NCBI GenBank assembly: GCA_039105265.1
Contig: JAPFFF010000001.1
Span: 8,866,001-8,930,000 of the forward strand
From: Tritrichomonas musculus
Lineage: Eukaryota > Parabasalia > Tritrichomonadida > Tritrichomonadidae
Length of the DNA: 64,000 nt
Direction of reading: 5' to 3'
The number at the start of each line of letters is the position of its first letter. The stretch's first letter is position 1. Below, in pieces: positions 21,702-32,704 of the stretch. The notes under the pieces were generated by a model that had not been told where the DNA came from, ran no database searches, and was given only the letters and a program-made list of their open reading frames with translations. The position numbers were made by a program, and so were the translations under genes.

Positions 21702-21910
21702 TGATATTTATCCAAATACAGATTTTGACTGCTTTTAAAATGGAAATATCTTGATAAATAATACATAAAACAATTTATGTCTTTATTTTTTAATTATAAT
21801 TACTTTACATAAACTTTACCACTTAATATATATATATATAATTAATGATCATATTAAGATAAATCTTCTATCAATAATCTGTTTTGTCATATTGAAATAA
21901 AAATTATAAA

Positions 21911-23611
21911 ATGATCTCAAAAAGACCTAAATCAAAGAGATCACAATCATGCACCAGATCTCTAAATAAGCTGAAGCCACATAATGTTATACAATCTGAT
22001 GAACTCAACATTTCTAAAGGAAATTCTTTAAAAGAACAAAATATCACCAAACCACAATCATCTCGAAGCAAAACTTCTGCAAGTAATCCAAAATTGCCAA
22101 GGAATGCTCGAATATTAAGAAATAATAATCCATCTAAAACAAATCAAGAAGTAAAATCTAATACAATTCAGTCCAATAACCAAAAAAGTTCCCAACAAGA
22201 GACAAAAATAGCAAACTCAGTTATGAACGATTCGGAACTCGAGAAAACAACAAAACAACAAAAACCAAAATTACCAACTAATCCTCAAAATACCAAACCA
22301 ACCCCTTTAAATTCTCCAAAAAATGATAAAGAAAAACTAGAATCAACAGAGAATACGAAGAAAGGAACTAGAACAAGTCCAAACACATTTAGCTACTCTA
22401 CCAAAAATACCAAAACTAATTCAATAAAATCTCCTAGATCACAAAGAGAAATCAAAAACACAGACAAAATCTCAAAAGAAGAAGAAATCAAACAAACATT
22501 TAATAAAACTCAAATTTATCGGAGCAAAACATCAATAGATACTCAAAAGCAAAACACATCAAGAAAATCAACACAAAGTTCCTTTAAAACAGTAAGCCCT
22601 AGGACAAAACCAAATCAAAAAAGCACAAACACTAAAACCAACCCAAACTCCAGACCCAAACAGACAAAAGAAAACGAGATTGATAAAGAAACAAAAGAAA
22701 TACCAACAGATAAAAATAGCAATGAAAACTCTATTGGAATCACTGATAATATTAACGAATCGAAATTATCTTCGAACAATAATGAGCTTAACGAATCAAC
22801 GAAACCGAAAGATACAACAAACATAAACGAAGAACATGACAAAAAAACCAATTCTCAATTTAAAAAGTTTAGTTCGTCCTCATCTCTTAAACATATACCC
22901 AAAAAACTTGAAACGAAAAAAATAACCTCATCAAAAGGAAATAGACTAACACAATCAAGTAGAAATGTCAAAAAGGAACCACTTAGATCACCAAGACCAC
23001 AAAGTGAAAATAAAATAAATAATCATAAATCTGATGAAGAAAAAGAAAAAGAAATAATAGAACCAGTAATCAGCAAACAGCCCAATAAAGCATTTAAACA
23101 ACAAATAAAAGACAAACAAATAAGTACTCAAACAAATAAGCAAGATCTTAATGATTCTGAAAAAAATCTTAACCAAACAGCATCTAATAGTGATCAAACG
23201 AAAACACAAACACCAAAAAGTATAAGTACTACCACTTATACAAGACGGAAATCCAGTGTCCAAAATTCAACAATTTCAAAAATAACTCATACCAAACGAA
23301 CCCCTTCTCCAAGCAAAACTTCATCTATAAAAGTTGAGCTGATTGAACCAGAAAAACTGGCAGTTGGAAACAATGAAAATAAGCAAGTTCAAATGGATGA
23401 AAGTTTTTCAAAAAGAATTAAAGATGATATCGACTTCCTGAAATTGGTATGCACAAATTATCTTGATATACAAAAAGAGCTTGACAATTCAGTTAATAAG
23501 AAGAAACAAGAGTTGGATGAAATTAAAGATGAATACATCTCTTTTTCAGTTAGAAAAGACGATTATGAAATGCAAATTGCATCAATGAAAGAATTTTATA
23601 ATGAAGCGTGA
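21911..23611 (+). CDS. Ser/Thr/Lys/Asn-rich disordered protein with C-terminal coiled coil
   Basis: A 566-residue protein that I do not recognise. About 490 residues are low complexity, dominated by Ser, Thr, Lys, Asn, Gln and Pro. They contain repeated proline-directed motifs such as SPR and TSP, and RSPRP, possible CDK/MAPK or microtubule-affinity sites. The last 75 residues form a Glu/Lys-rich coiled coil starting near SFSKRIKDDI. The strongly A-rich coding strand reflects this composition. It could be cytoskeletal, but nothing specific shows this. Confidence 0.7.
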   Translation: MISKRPKSKRSQSCTRSLNKLKPHNVIQSDELNISKGNSLKEQNITKPQSSRSKTSASNPKLPRNARILRNNNPSKTNQEVKSNTIQSNNQKSSQQETKIANSVMNDSELEKTTKQQKPKLPTNPQNTKPTPLNSPKNDKEKLESTENTKKGTRTSPNTFSYSTKNTKTNSIKSPRSQREIKNTDKISKEEEIKQTFNKTQIYRSKTSIDTQKQNTSRKSTQSSFKTVSPRTKPNQKSTNTKTNPNSRPKQTKENEIDKETKEIPTDKNSNENSIGITDNINESKLSSNNNELNESTKPKDTTNINEEHDKKTNSQFKKFSSSSSLKHIPKKLETKKITSSKGNRLTQSSRNVKKEPLRSPRPQSENKINNHKSDEEKEKEIIEPVISKQPNKAFKQQIKDKQISTQTNKQDLNDSEKNLNQTASNSDQTKTQTPKSISTTTYTRRKSSVQNSTISKITHTKRTPSPSKTSSIKVELIEPEKLAVGNNENKQVQMDESFSKRIKDDIDFLKLVCTNYLDIQKELDNSVNKKKQELDEIKDEYISFSVRKDDYEMQIASMKEFYNEA

Positions 23612-23986
23612 TTAGCTGATATAATTACAAATATTGTTGTTTTTTTTATTTATAGAAAAGTGTTTTTTATGTTAATAATAAAATTGTTTCTATGACTTGA
23701 AAATAATATTTTTTTTCAAAATAACTCATAGCGCATTAATTATGCAATACGGCTAATCATTCATTTTAGATGATTGGTTAATGCTATTAGTTATTTTTTT
23801 TAATTATTTCGCTATTTGAATAATATTATAATTTGCCTTAAAATCAAATTTAATTAATGCCAACACATAAATCATTTGAATGTACAGGCGATATGTATAA
23901 CATCATCTAACTTAATATAGATTTTAATTAAACCATCAAACAATTCAAAGGCTAAAAGTAATTATTAAAGACAATCAAATAATTAT
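23612..23986. other. Convergent intergenic spacer with small hairpin
   Basis: Between two convergent genes. An imperfect inverted repeat, CTAATCAT/ATGATTGG, lies at about 23752-23778 and is followed by T runs. No gene is seen. Confidence 0.4.
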
Positions 23987-24928
23987 TTATTTGTGATTTC
24001 TTCTTTTTGTAAGATAAATTAAGGAAGCGCCAGCTAAAATAACAACAGCGCCAATTGCAAAATATTTTATGTTCTTTTTCATAACTATTTCAGTTGGGAA
24101 CTCCATCTTTGGAATATTTGGCTCAATCGATTTTGCTTTATCATACATTTCCCGAGCCTTATTGACATCTTTTTCAACACCACACCCATTTAGATATAAG
24201 AGAGCCAAGTTATATAGAGCATAAGGATGAATTGGACGGGCTTCAATGACTTCATTGAATTTTTGAAGAGCTATATTTACGTCTTCATCAATAATATGCG
24301 GTTCAACTAAAGGCGAATAAATTTCTCCAAGCGCATCTTTTGAGTTGAGGTCTCCTCTTGATTCAGCTTCTCGTAATTTTTCAATTGCTTTATTAATCTC
24401 GTTATTACGTAAGCATGTCATACCAACCATAAAGAGTGCAAAAGGATCATGATAATCAGCAGCTTTTTCATAAATTTCATTTATTTCATCTTCCGTTTTA
24501 TTAAGATTTGTTAATTCGAGCAATGCTGGTGGAAAATTCATAGATGCTGCCCTATCTATTTCTTCTTGACTTGAATTAAGCTTTCCATGCTCAAACAAAG
24601 ATTGTGGATCCATAATATCTGTTTCGTTAACTGGTCCAGTAAAAATAAGGTCCCATCTAGTATCTTCTGGTTTTTTAAAAGTCAATTTTAAACCATGATT
24701 ATCTACAGAAAATTCTTTTTCAAAACTTTTAACAGGGGCAGAGAAGGAACCTGCAAAAAATGGGTATTCTTCGTTTATTTGAGCCTTGAAGCATGCGTTA
24801 TCATTAAGTAAATGAAATTGGATTTGTTCTTTACTCACACCATCTGGAATTTTAAATAAAACATCAAAGAGATCATCATATTGATGCCATTCATGATAAT
24901 AAATATCAACGTGATTAGGATTAATCAT
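23987..24928 (-). CDS. CS-domain / Sel1-repeat protein with C-terminal membrane anchor
   Basis: A 313-residue protein. Residues 1-115 resemble a CS (p23/NudC-like) domain, ending in the characteristic RWDLIFTGP-type strand. Residues 130-270 form Sel1/TPR-type helical repeats (PFALFMVGMTCLRNNEINKA; ALYNLALLYLNGCGVEKD). The protein ends with a single hydrophobic helix, about 288-306 (YFAIGAVVILAGASLIYL), and the basic tail KRRNHK. There is no signal peptide, so it should be tail-anchored; a short basic tail is typical for insertion into mitochondrion-derived outer membranes. A chaperone-linked role at the hydrogenosome is possible but is inference. Confidence 0.8.
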   Translation of the reverse strand: MINPNHVDIYYHEWHQYDDLFDVLFKIPDGVSKEQIQFHLLNDNACFKAQINEEYPFFAGSFSAPVKSFEKEFSVDNHGLKLTFKKPEDTRWDLIFTGPVNETDIMDPQSLFEHGKLNSSQEEIDRAASMNFPPALLELTNLNKTEDEINEIYEKAADYHDPFALFMVGMTCLRNNEINKAIEKLREAESRGDLNSKDALGEIYSPLVEPHIIDEDVNIALQKFNEVIEARPIHPYALYNLALLYLNGCGVEKDVNKAREMYDKAKSIEPNIPKMEFPTEIVMKKNIKYFAIGAVVILAGASLIYLTKRRNHK

Positions 24929-25092
24929 GCCAACGAAAATTTATAAAATGTGAAATGACCAATAATGCATTTAAATTTATTTATGGATATTTGTAAACTT
25001 TAGAAAATCACAGATTAAAAAAAAAAAGAAAACATTAAAATAATGAAACTTTATATAAAATAAAAAAGTAAGATGACCGCTGATGATTTGTT

Positions 25093-25866
25093 TTATTCTT
25101 CTTTTGGTTGGTTCTTTAGGTTATCAATTTGATTTTTGGCGTTTTGTTCGTTTGTAGTGGGAAGGGGTTCGCTTACTTCTGATATTGAACTTAAAATGTC
25201 AGATGGAACATTATCATCCAACTTGAGCTGATTAAGAGTATCGATTAGCCTTTGGTATAATACTTTTTCTGACCGAGAATAATTTTCAAGAGCAGTAGAC
25301 ATTGTTTTCCAAGCAGAAGCAAGCCGCCTGATCTTAAAATTATTATATTTTTCTTTTGTAGTAATAAGAGCTTGAATTTTTTCTTTCAATATTTTGTTGT
25401 TTGCATTTTTTTCAACCTTGGCTTTAATGACTGATGCATCAATTTTTGGCTTAACCTTTGCATATCCAGGACTATTTTTAGCTGACATTTCTTCGGCAAG
25501 GATATCAATTAGATTATTACTTGAAGCTTCATAGAGTTCTTCTTGAGCTTGAAACTCATCATTAACTCTCTCTACGACAACAAAACGTTCAGCTATATCT
25601 CTAATATCATCAGATACTCGATATTCTGCAGTTGCAAGTTTTACATTAGAAGCTGCGATTTTTGCTAGTATATCTCTAATTTTTTGAATTTGATCTGAGT
25701 ATTCGGGGCATACGGCATTTGCCATTTGAAAGATATCTGCGCCAAAATTAACAAGATTGTGAGCATAATTGACACGGTTTGTAGACATTGATGCAAAAGA
25801 TGCATATAAATTTTCAATAACTTCAATTGCCGGATTCTTCTTCTTTTGATTTCGAAGGTGTTTCAT
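25093..25866 (-). CDS. BAR-like all-helical protein, function unknown
   Basis: A 257-residue protein predicted to be nearly all helical. Long amphipathic helices span about residues 15-220, with features seen in BAR-domain and sorting-nexin-like proteins: the conserved-looking ATAEYRVSDDIRDIAERF stretch, the regular hydrophobic spacing and the late RRLASAWKTMSTALENYSRSE helix. The last 35 residues are polar. The start is the ATG at 25866; the open frame runs further only to a TTG. A role in membrane curvature or retromer-type sorting is suggested by the layout, not proven. Confidence 0.65.
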   Translation of the reverse strand: MKHLRNQKKKNPAIEVIENLYASFASMSTNRVNYAHNLVNFGADIFQMANAVCPEYSDQIQKIRDILAKIAASNVKLATAEYRVSDDIRDIAERFVVVERVNDEFQAQEELYEASSNNLIDILAEEMSAKNSPGYAKVKPKIDASVIKAKVEKNANNKILKEKIQALITTKEKYNNFKIRRLASAWKTMSTALENYSRSEKVLYQRLIDTLNQLKLDDNVPSDILSSISEVSEPLPTTNEQNAKNQIDNLKNQPKEE

Positions 25867-28386
25867 TTTTTTATGAATTTTCTGAAAACAAAACAATATA
25901 TATTTATTCAATTTTTATCTCAAAATATATCTTTTTTATCCTCTCAGAATTTATGTTAACTAATTAATCAATCGATTCTAATGAAAAAAAGACAATATAT
26001 TTTAGACTTTTTTGAATAACTTGATTGTTTGATATTTATAACTTTGAATGTTTTGAATTCAAATTTTGAATTAACATAAAAAAATTCATCAAACAATCAA
26101 ATTATATTCAAAAAAATCATATCATGCTTAAATAAAGTCTTTGAATATAACATGTTGTATACTATTTATTGATTAATATGATCTAATTTCTATTTTGAAT
26201 GCTCTATCGGTATTTTTTATCATGATGTCAATGAGAATAAATATAATTAAACATTATGTGCTTACATTATTCATTCATTAGTTTATAATCAATTTCATAA
26301 TAATTTACCCAAAAACGACTTTTTATTAACTTGAAAAGCCAATTTAATGATTCAACTTGAACATTGAATTTACATATGCTGGTTGAACTTTTTGAATTCA
26401 ATATTTCTGCGATTTGTTGGTTTAATGATATCCTAGCTTTAGTAAAACCCCCGCGTAAACTGTTTACATTTATTCATCGGAGGTAAAAAGTTGCTTTTTT
26501 CAATATCTTTCATTTTTTAAAACATTAAAATTAGGCTTGAACAAGATTGTGTTGGTCTCGAAAAAAGTGTATGATTGATTATTTTTGCTTTTACAAATAA
26601 TAAATTCACAGTTATTTGGAGATAATATGATTGAAAATAAAAAACAAAACTCTTCTGACAGTACTTCTTAATATTGTCTTTAATACATAAGAGAAATATT
26701 TTTATTTCAATAAGTATGCTAGATCAAAAAAATTATGATGATCATTTGGCTTAATAATATTTAATACTAAATATTTTGAATTTTAAGAATAATTTGGCTT
26801 TAAAAAATCATTTTTATCAAATATTAAATGCATACCCATTAGTAATATCAATTTTTTTGTTTAATTATTCATAAAAAAAAATATTTTTAAATAAAAAACT
26901 ATTAGTTTTTTTTTTTATTTTTTCATTTTTCATATTTATACATATTAAATAATATTAATAAATTACATTTAAAACCATTTCTTATTATTTTATTAAGATA
27001 TATTAATTTTATTTCATTTATAAAATAGTATAATGTATTGAAAAATAATTATAATCTCAGAATTTTTATGAGAATTGCTCGAAAAAACGTGTAAATATTT
27101 GTATATGATACCACAAATAATTGTGTGAGTTTCATTGAAAAACGATTAATCCTTCAGAAATATATTCTTTTATTATATAAACCAATATGTAATATATTTC
27201 ATATTTTTTATGTTATATATGTACTAAATATATTACCCAATTCATTTTAATTGCATGATCAAATGAATAAAATATTGAAAAATAATAACATTTTTTAAAT
27301 TAGAATTTTATGAGTCTATTATTTTTATTATGATTGTTATTTTATTATTTTATAAGAAATTATGAATTATCCAAATTTAATAAAATTCGAAATATTATTT
27401 TATTTAATAATTTACAAACTCTTTGATATTTAATAAATATTATAATAAAATATATATTTAACAAGCATAATAACAAACATTTGTATTTTATTTGCATATA
27501 TATTCAAAAATATTTAAAATGATTTATACGTTAATAGGAATTGAAAAAAAGTTTTATTCTCAGAATATTTGTGCAACCTCCCCGAAAAAACGAACTTTTT
27601 TTCTAAAAATATAAAATTATTTTATTTTAATTAATAAAATAATTTATCATAAACATATATCATAAATATTTTTAATTAAAGATATAAAATATTATTGAAT
27701 AATATATCATTGTATATTTTATTAAATAGGCAAAAGATATATATATTATTGCAATTGATCTCTAAAAGTTAATAGTATCATGCTATATGATGATAAGATA
27801 TGATAAAATAGTATTTATTTAAATAAATTCAAATAAATAAATGAAATTCTCAAAATGAATATTATATTTTTTTTCACCATCATCATCAACATTTGGTCCT
27901 TAATAATAATTGATTCAACTCATATCAGCAATAAAGAAATTGTTTTCAAATTTTGAAAATATCTCAAAAAATGAAACAGAGGGGGTTTTGCTTTATTTTG
28001 AAAATATTTTTTTTGTACGATATTCTATCAAAAAAACAAAAGAAACTTTTTGAGAAAATTATTGAATAATGAATTGAAAATATTATTATTATTTATCTCG
28101 AGACAAAATCTGGAAACTTCTAAATTTAATGGTGATGTAATCATTTACGCATACTTAAATATATACTGCATTCTTTAATATATCATTTTCAATTCTTTTT
28201 TTAAATGCTAATATGCATTTTTTTCAATTTTGTTGATGCAATTTTAAAACTTTAAGAAAATTACCTTTTACAGATAAGATAAATAATGACGAGATTTCTT
28301 ATTACATTTTCGTAATTAAAATGATGAAATATTTTTCAGACATTTATTGAGCGGTTAGCTCTCTAAAAAAATATAGATAAATAGAT
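25867..28386. other. Large AT-rich intergenic region
   Basis: 2.5 kb without a supportable gene. The block TCTCAGAAT with a nearby GAAAAAACG recurs at about 27055 and 27558, in otherwise different surroundings. Long A/T stretches with few G or C residues dominate. This may be a promoter-rich spacer or decayed repeat DNA. Confidence 0.5.
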
Positions 28387-29010
28387 ATGAGTGATTCTCC
28401 AAATTCATACAAAATTGTCGTTGTTGGTGCATCCGGTGTTGGAAAAACAGCAATTGTTAATCAGCTTGTCAACAAGAATTTCAAAGAAGAAGGTCAACCA
28501 ACAATTGGTGTCGAATTCAAATCATACTCGCTTCAAGCTAATGATGAAAACGTTAAACTTCAAATTTGGGATACAGCCGGCCAGGAAAGATTCAGATCTG
28601 TTTCAAAAGCTTACTTTAGGAACGCTTTAGGCGCTGTTCTTGTATTCGATTTGACACAACGCTCATCATTTGAAGAACTCAACATGTGGATCAACGACCT
28701 TAACAGTCTTTGCGCTCCAAATGCATATATTATACTTGTTGGAAATAAAAAAGACCTCGAAGATGATAGACAAATTCCTGAAACCGAGGCTCAAGAATTC
28801 GCAAAACGATACAATTTACAATATCTTGAAACATCTGCAAAAACTGGCGATAATGTTCAAGAAACTTTTGTTAGACTTGGACAGGGTATTCTTCGCCATA
28901 TCCAAGAAGGCGATATCAAAGTTAACAAACAGCCAGATAATGTCGAAACACTCCGTGATGCAGACCAAAATAGTGGAAAAGAAGCAAATGCTGGAGGATG
29001 CAAGTGCTAA
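28387..29010 (+). CDS. Rab4/14-like small GTPase
   Basis: A 207-residue Rab GTPase with P-loop GASGVGKT, switch I PTIGVEFKS, WDTAGQERFRSVSKAYFR, NKKDLE and ETSAKTG. The PTIGVEF and GNKKDLE signatures place it nearest Rab2/4/14, which act in early-endosomal and recycling traffic. It ends GGCKC for double geranylgeranylation. Normal length; the ATG is at 28387. There is an alternative frame with long overlapping open stretches, but that is a shadow. Confidence 0.92.
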   Translation: MSDSPNSYKIVVVGASGVGKTAIVNQLVNKNFKEEGQPTIGVEFKSYSLQANDENVKLQIWDTAGQERFRSVSKAYFRNALGAVLVFDLTQRSSFEELNMWINDLNSLCAPNAYIILVGNKKDLEDDRQIPETEAQEFAKRYNLQYLETSAKTGDNVQETFVRLGQGILRHIQEGDIKVNKQPDNVETLRDADQNSGKEANAGGCKC

Positions 29011-29576
29011 ATAAAATTTATTTCCTTTTTGGTTAAATTGGATTTTTTTTTTATTTTTTAAGTTTCCCTCCAAAAAGATTTTAAGTTACTACATCAATAT
29101 GTTAATTTTTTTTTATTTTTTTTTAAAAAAAGGACAAGGAAATACAATTTTGAATGTATCAAATATTAATTGCAATCATAATTCAATGATTATACTTTCT
29201 TTCCAAGTAAACAATAGCAAAAAAGTCTATTTTTAATGAACAAATTGATTGAAAATGTTAATATAAATTTGAAATTATGTTTCCTTCTGATTGATAAAAT
29301 GCACTTTTAGTTAATAAAAATAGCTTTATTTGTGCAAAAAACATTACTATAAATAAATAAATAAATAAAAAAAGAATTCAACTAAGTAAAAATGGCGTAT
29401 AAAAAGAAACGATGTTAGGGATACTTGTTTCTAAAGGTTGAAACACTTGCATGGCTTGTTTTGGATATTGCTTCACCATTTTTATTAATATATAGTGCTG
29501 TTGACATAGATATAAAAAAAAAAGACCTACTCACAAAATATTGAGTTGATATTAACACATATATGAATAGTCATAG
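29011..29576. other. Intergenic spacer
   Basis: Between convergent genes. A TAAATAAATAAATAAATAAA microsatellite lies at about 29350-29370; no gene is seen. Confidence 0.45.
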
Positions 29577-30260
29577 TTATTCAGGATATTGAATATTTCG
29601 TTTCGCTAAACATGTTGTTATATAATCTCTTAATGATCGCAATGTTTTATCATTTAATTGACCTATATTAAGTGATACTTGATATACATTTTGAAAAGCA
29701 TCTGGTTGCGATTCATTTATAATTTTAGTGAGACCTTTCCTTTCTTCTCCAGTTTCAAGCATTTCTGAAGCAATTTGAAATGATTGAATATCATGCGAAG
29801 TAAAACTGAGCTGACGTGGCTTTGGGAGTTCGACAAATGCAAACTTAGGTATTTGAGATTTAAGTTTGTTTGGAGCAGTGTGTATGTATTTAACTAATTT
29901 AACTCGAAGAGCATGCATATTCGTTGTCCAAAGGCTACACGAATATTGCATTAAAAATCTTCGTTCTTTATTGAAAATTTTTCTCATTTCACGTGCAAGT
30001 GTTGCTTCAAGACTAGTTTCAGTGTAAACTAACTCAGTATTGTGAAAAACAGTTTCAACATCACAAAGCCATTCATAAGTGTCTGTATAAAAATTTGAGT
30101 TAAGTCGTTCTCTGATTATCTTAAGACCAATTTGATTTTTTACTGTATAATTTTCGCTACTCTCAGTTAAAGGATCTTCAAAATGGCGTGATATTGGATG
30201 ATTACTTAAGTTATCCATTGCTTTTATAGCTTTTTTGAGTAAATTAGGCGTAAATTTCAT
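29577..30260 (-). CDS. Small BET-like protein: divergent bromodomain plus ET domain
   Basis: A 227-residue protein. Residues 10-105 follow the bromodomain fold: HPISRHFEDP, then IIRERLNSNFY, DVETVFHN and a final FNKERR helix. The conserved acetyl-lysine-binding Asn (YN) is replaced: the sequence reads VYTETS, with Thr80. Residues 175-225 resemble the extraterminal (ET) domain of BET proteins: LTKIINESQP and LNDKTLRSLRDYITTCLAK. This is a minimal single-bromodomain BET architecture. BET proteins read acetylated histones and recruit transcription factors through ET; with the Asn lost, acetyl-lysine binding is doubtful here. Confidence 0.75.
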   Translation of the reverse strand: MKFTPNLLKKAIKAMDNLSNHPISRHFEDPLTESSENYTVKNQIGLKIIRERLNSNFYTDTYEWLCDVETVFHNTELVYTETSLEATLAREMRKIFNKERRFLMQYSCSLWTTNMHALRVKLVKYIHTAPNKLKSQIPKFAFVELPKPRQLSFTSHDIQSFQIASEMLETGEERKGLTKIINESQPDAFQNVYQVSLNIGQLNDKTLRSLRDYITTCLAKRNIQYPE

Positions 30261-32704
30261 CTATAAATGCCAAATATAAATTTTTATTTCAAAAAAAAAT
30301 TGAATTTTGGTAGAAATAAAAAAGAAAGGGGGCCCAACTAAAAAAAAAAGACGTTAATATAAAAAAAATCAAATAAAACAATATATAATCATTTTTTCAA
30401 AAAAAAATATGTGGAAAAAAAATAATTGTACATATAATTGTCGAAATAATAAAATAATTGAATTTAATTTCTGGAATAAAACATAATTATATGATTCATG
30501 CAATATTAAATATTATATGATAATTTATTGCTAATAATACTTTTTGTCTTAATTTAAAATATATTTTTAAATAATAATAAAGAAATATATTTCATAATTT
30601 ATTATAAAACTATTTTTTATAAAATTATCTTATCATTTCTCTTGTTAATAAAGGTTTGAATAACCGAATTATGCAATATAATACATATTTTATATTTTTA
30701 TATTTATATGATTAGTTATATATATGATAAAATATTAAATTTTTGTAGGCTTAAATCAGAGATATTTATAAAATAAAAAACCATATAAATTATTCAAAAA
30801 AGATTATTTCAATGAATGGATATTATTTTTTCAGTTAATTTGAATTCTTTTGAAATTTTTAATTTTGAATGATTTTATAATTTGAATTAAAGTATTCAAA
30901 AATTTGAAAAAATTACAACAACTCAATTTATTATAAATTAAGATATCAGAAAACAAATCTTTATTTTATCTTTTTTAAAAGGACATTTTCTCCTACCTTT
31001 TTCAACATTCAATGTTGAATTGTTCTAAGAAAAAAATCTATAAGTTCACACAAATTTTAATCTTGTTTTTGAAACAAAACACTTGAAACATTTAAAAACA
31101 AAATATCAGAGATATCATATTAACAATACTTATTTTAAAAAGAGGAGTTCAGAAAAAGATTATATTAAATTATTACTTTCAAATTAATTCAAATCATACC
31201 TTCACATGTCACTAATAAAATCCTTCAATCACAATCATCATCGAACACTTATTTCAAAAATTAATCAAAATTTATAATTTTATACCCAGTCGCTAATAAT
31301 TTTATACAACAACAACAACAACCAACCTTTGCAAATCTTCTTTTACTCAGTAGCCTTAATATAACTACAAATAAAGAGGTCGATAATTACTTCAAATGCA
31401 AACCATTATTATATATACATTATTATTATATATAAAATATCATTAATTCTTAGTTGAGATTAACAAATTTGACTTCTTCCGCATAAAAATACTATTACTA
31501 TTTCTTCCTAGAGATCAAAGAATTTTTTGATGCCATTAAAGATTGATAATCTACTTTTTATGGTGAGACTGGAGCAATTCCTAAAAAGTATCACATATTA
31601 GAATGCGATTAAAACTTTTGAGTAAAATCAAATTTCTAAAGAACGATTCAAAAGGCTTGTGACAAACTTTTTCAATACATAAAGGTCAAAATTACTCATT
31701 TTAAAGGTCAATAACTTTATAAAAAGGTAATTTTTGTGAAAATTATCGTATACAATAAAAATGCATTTACCTGAGTTTTTTGACAGATTTTTGATATTTT
31801 TCCTCCATTAACATATTTTATTTCAAATATATTATATTATATTATATAATATTATTTTTATAAGTTATTTTAAAACTGATTATTTATGGGAGAGCATTAT
31901 ACAAAAAAAATTGATTGCAACTTTTTGACTTAATAAAAAAATACACAAAAAGTTTTAACCAAAAATTTAATCAATATCTTACACAAAAAGTTATATTGAT
32001 TCGTGAAAAAGTTCTTTAAGGTGAAGTCATTCATTCAAATTGAGAAAATATAAACGATTAAAAAAGGTATTTTTATTTGACCTTTTTTATTTTGGTAAAG
32101 GACTATTTCAATGTCGTAAATTTTTTTTCAAACTTTTTGTGAATTTTCACTTCACCATGAAGGAATTTACACAGGCGATATCCGCTTTTCAATGACACTT
32201 TAAGCAAAAAGTTATAATGAAAAAGAATCATAAATATTGATTCGAAACAAATATATTAATTATTACAAATAAATTTACAATATTTAAATTCATCGAATTT
32301 TACAAATAAATGAAAAGATTTGCTTTTTATCCTTCCAATCTAAAAAAATAACAGAATTTTGAAACTATTTGCAAAGACCAAATACCATATTAAATTTCAA
32401 TAAAAACTGTGAAATTCATTGCTGAATATTTAATTTATAATTTAGATTTAATTGTTCGAATAATTATCAATGGCTTTAAAAAAAAATATATTTTATTTTT
32501 TTTTTTATAATCAAATTCATTCAAATATATTGAATATACATATAATTTTTTATATTAAAAAAATCATATTTAAATTTAAAATCAGTAAGATGGAATAAAA
32601 TACTAATCCTCTCACTAATAATATCCTTTTCAATTAAAAAAATTATAAATTGAATGTTAGTAGATGAAAATTTTTGTATACTGAATACAAAAAACTTATA
32701 ACTA
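30261..32704. other. Large AT-rich intergenic region with AAAAAGTT cluster
   Basis: 2.4 kb with no supportable gene. Between about 31.9 and 32.22 kb, at least six copies of AAAAAGTT or its complement occur, and GGTGAAGT/ACTTCACC forms a distant inverted pair (32019 and 32148). This cluster lies 500-800 bp upstream of the BEACH gene. An ACA/CAA trinucleotide run lies at 31304-31322. Confidence 0.45.

Noticed and set aside
26440..26500. GC-richer CCCCCGCGTAAAC stretch in the intergenic region
   Set aside because: An isolated 15-base GC patch without hairpin, frame or repeat partner in the window.
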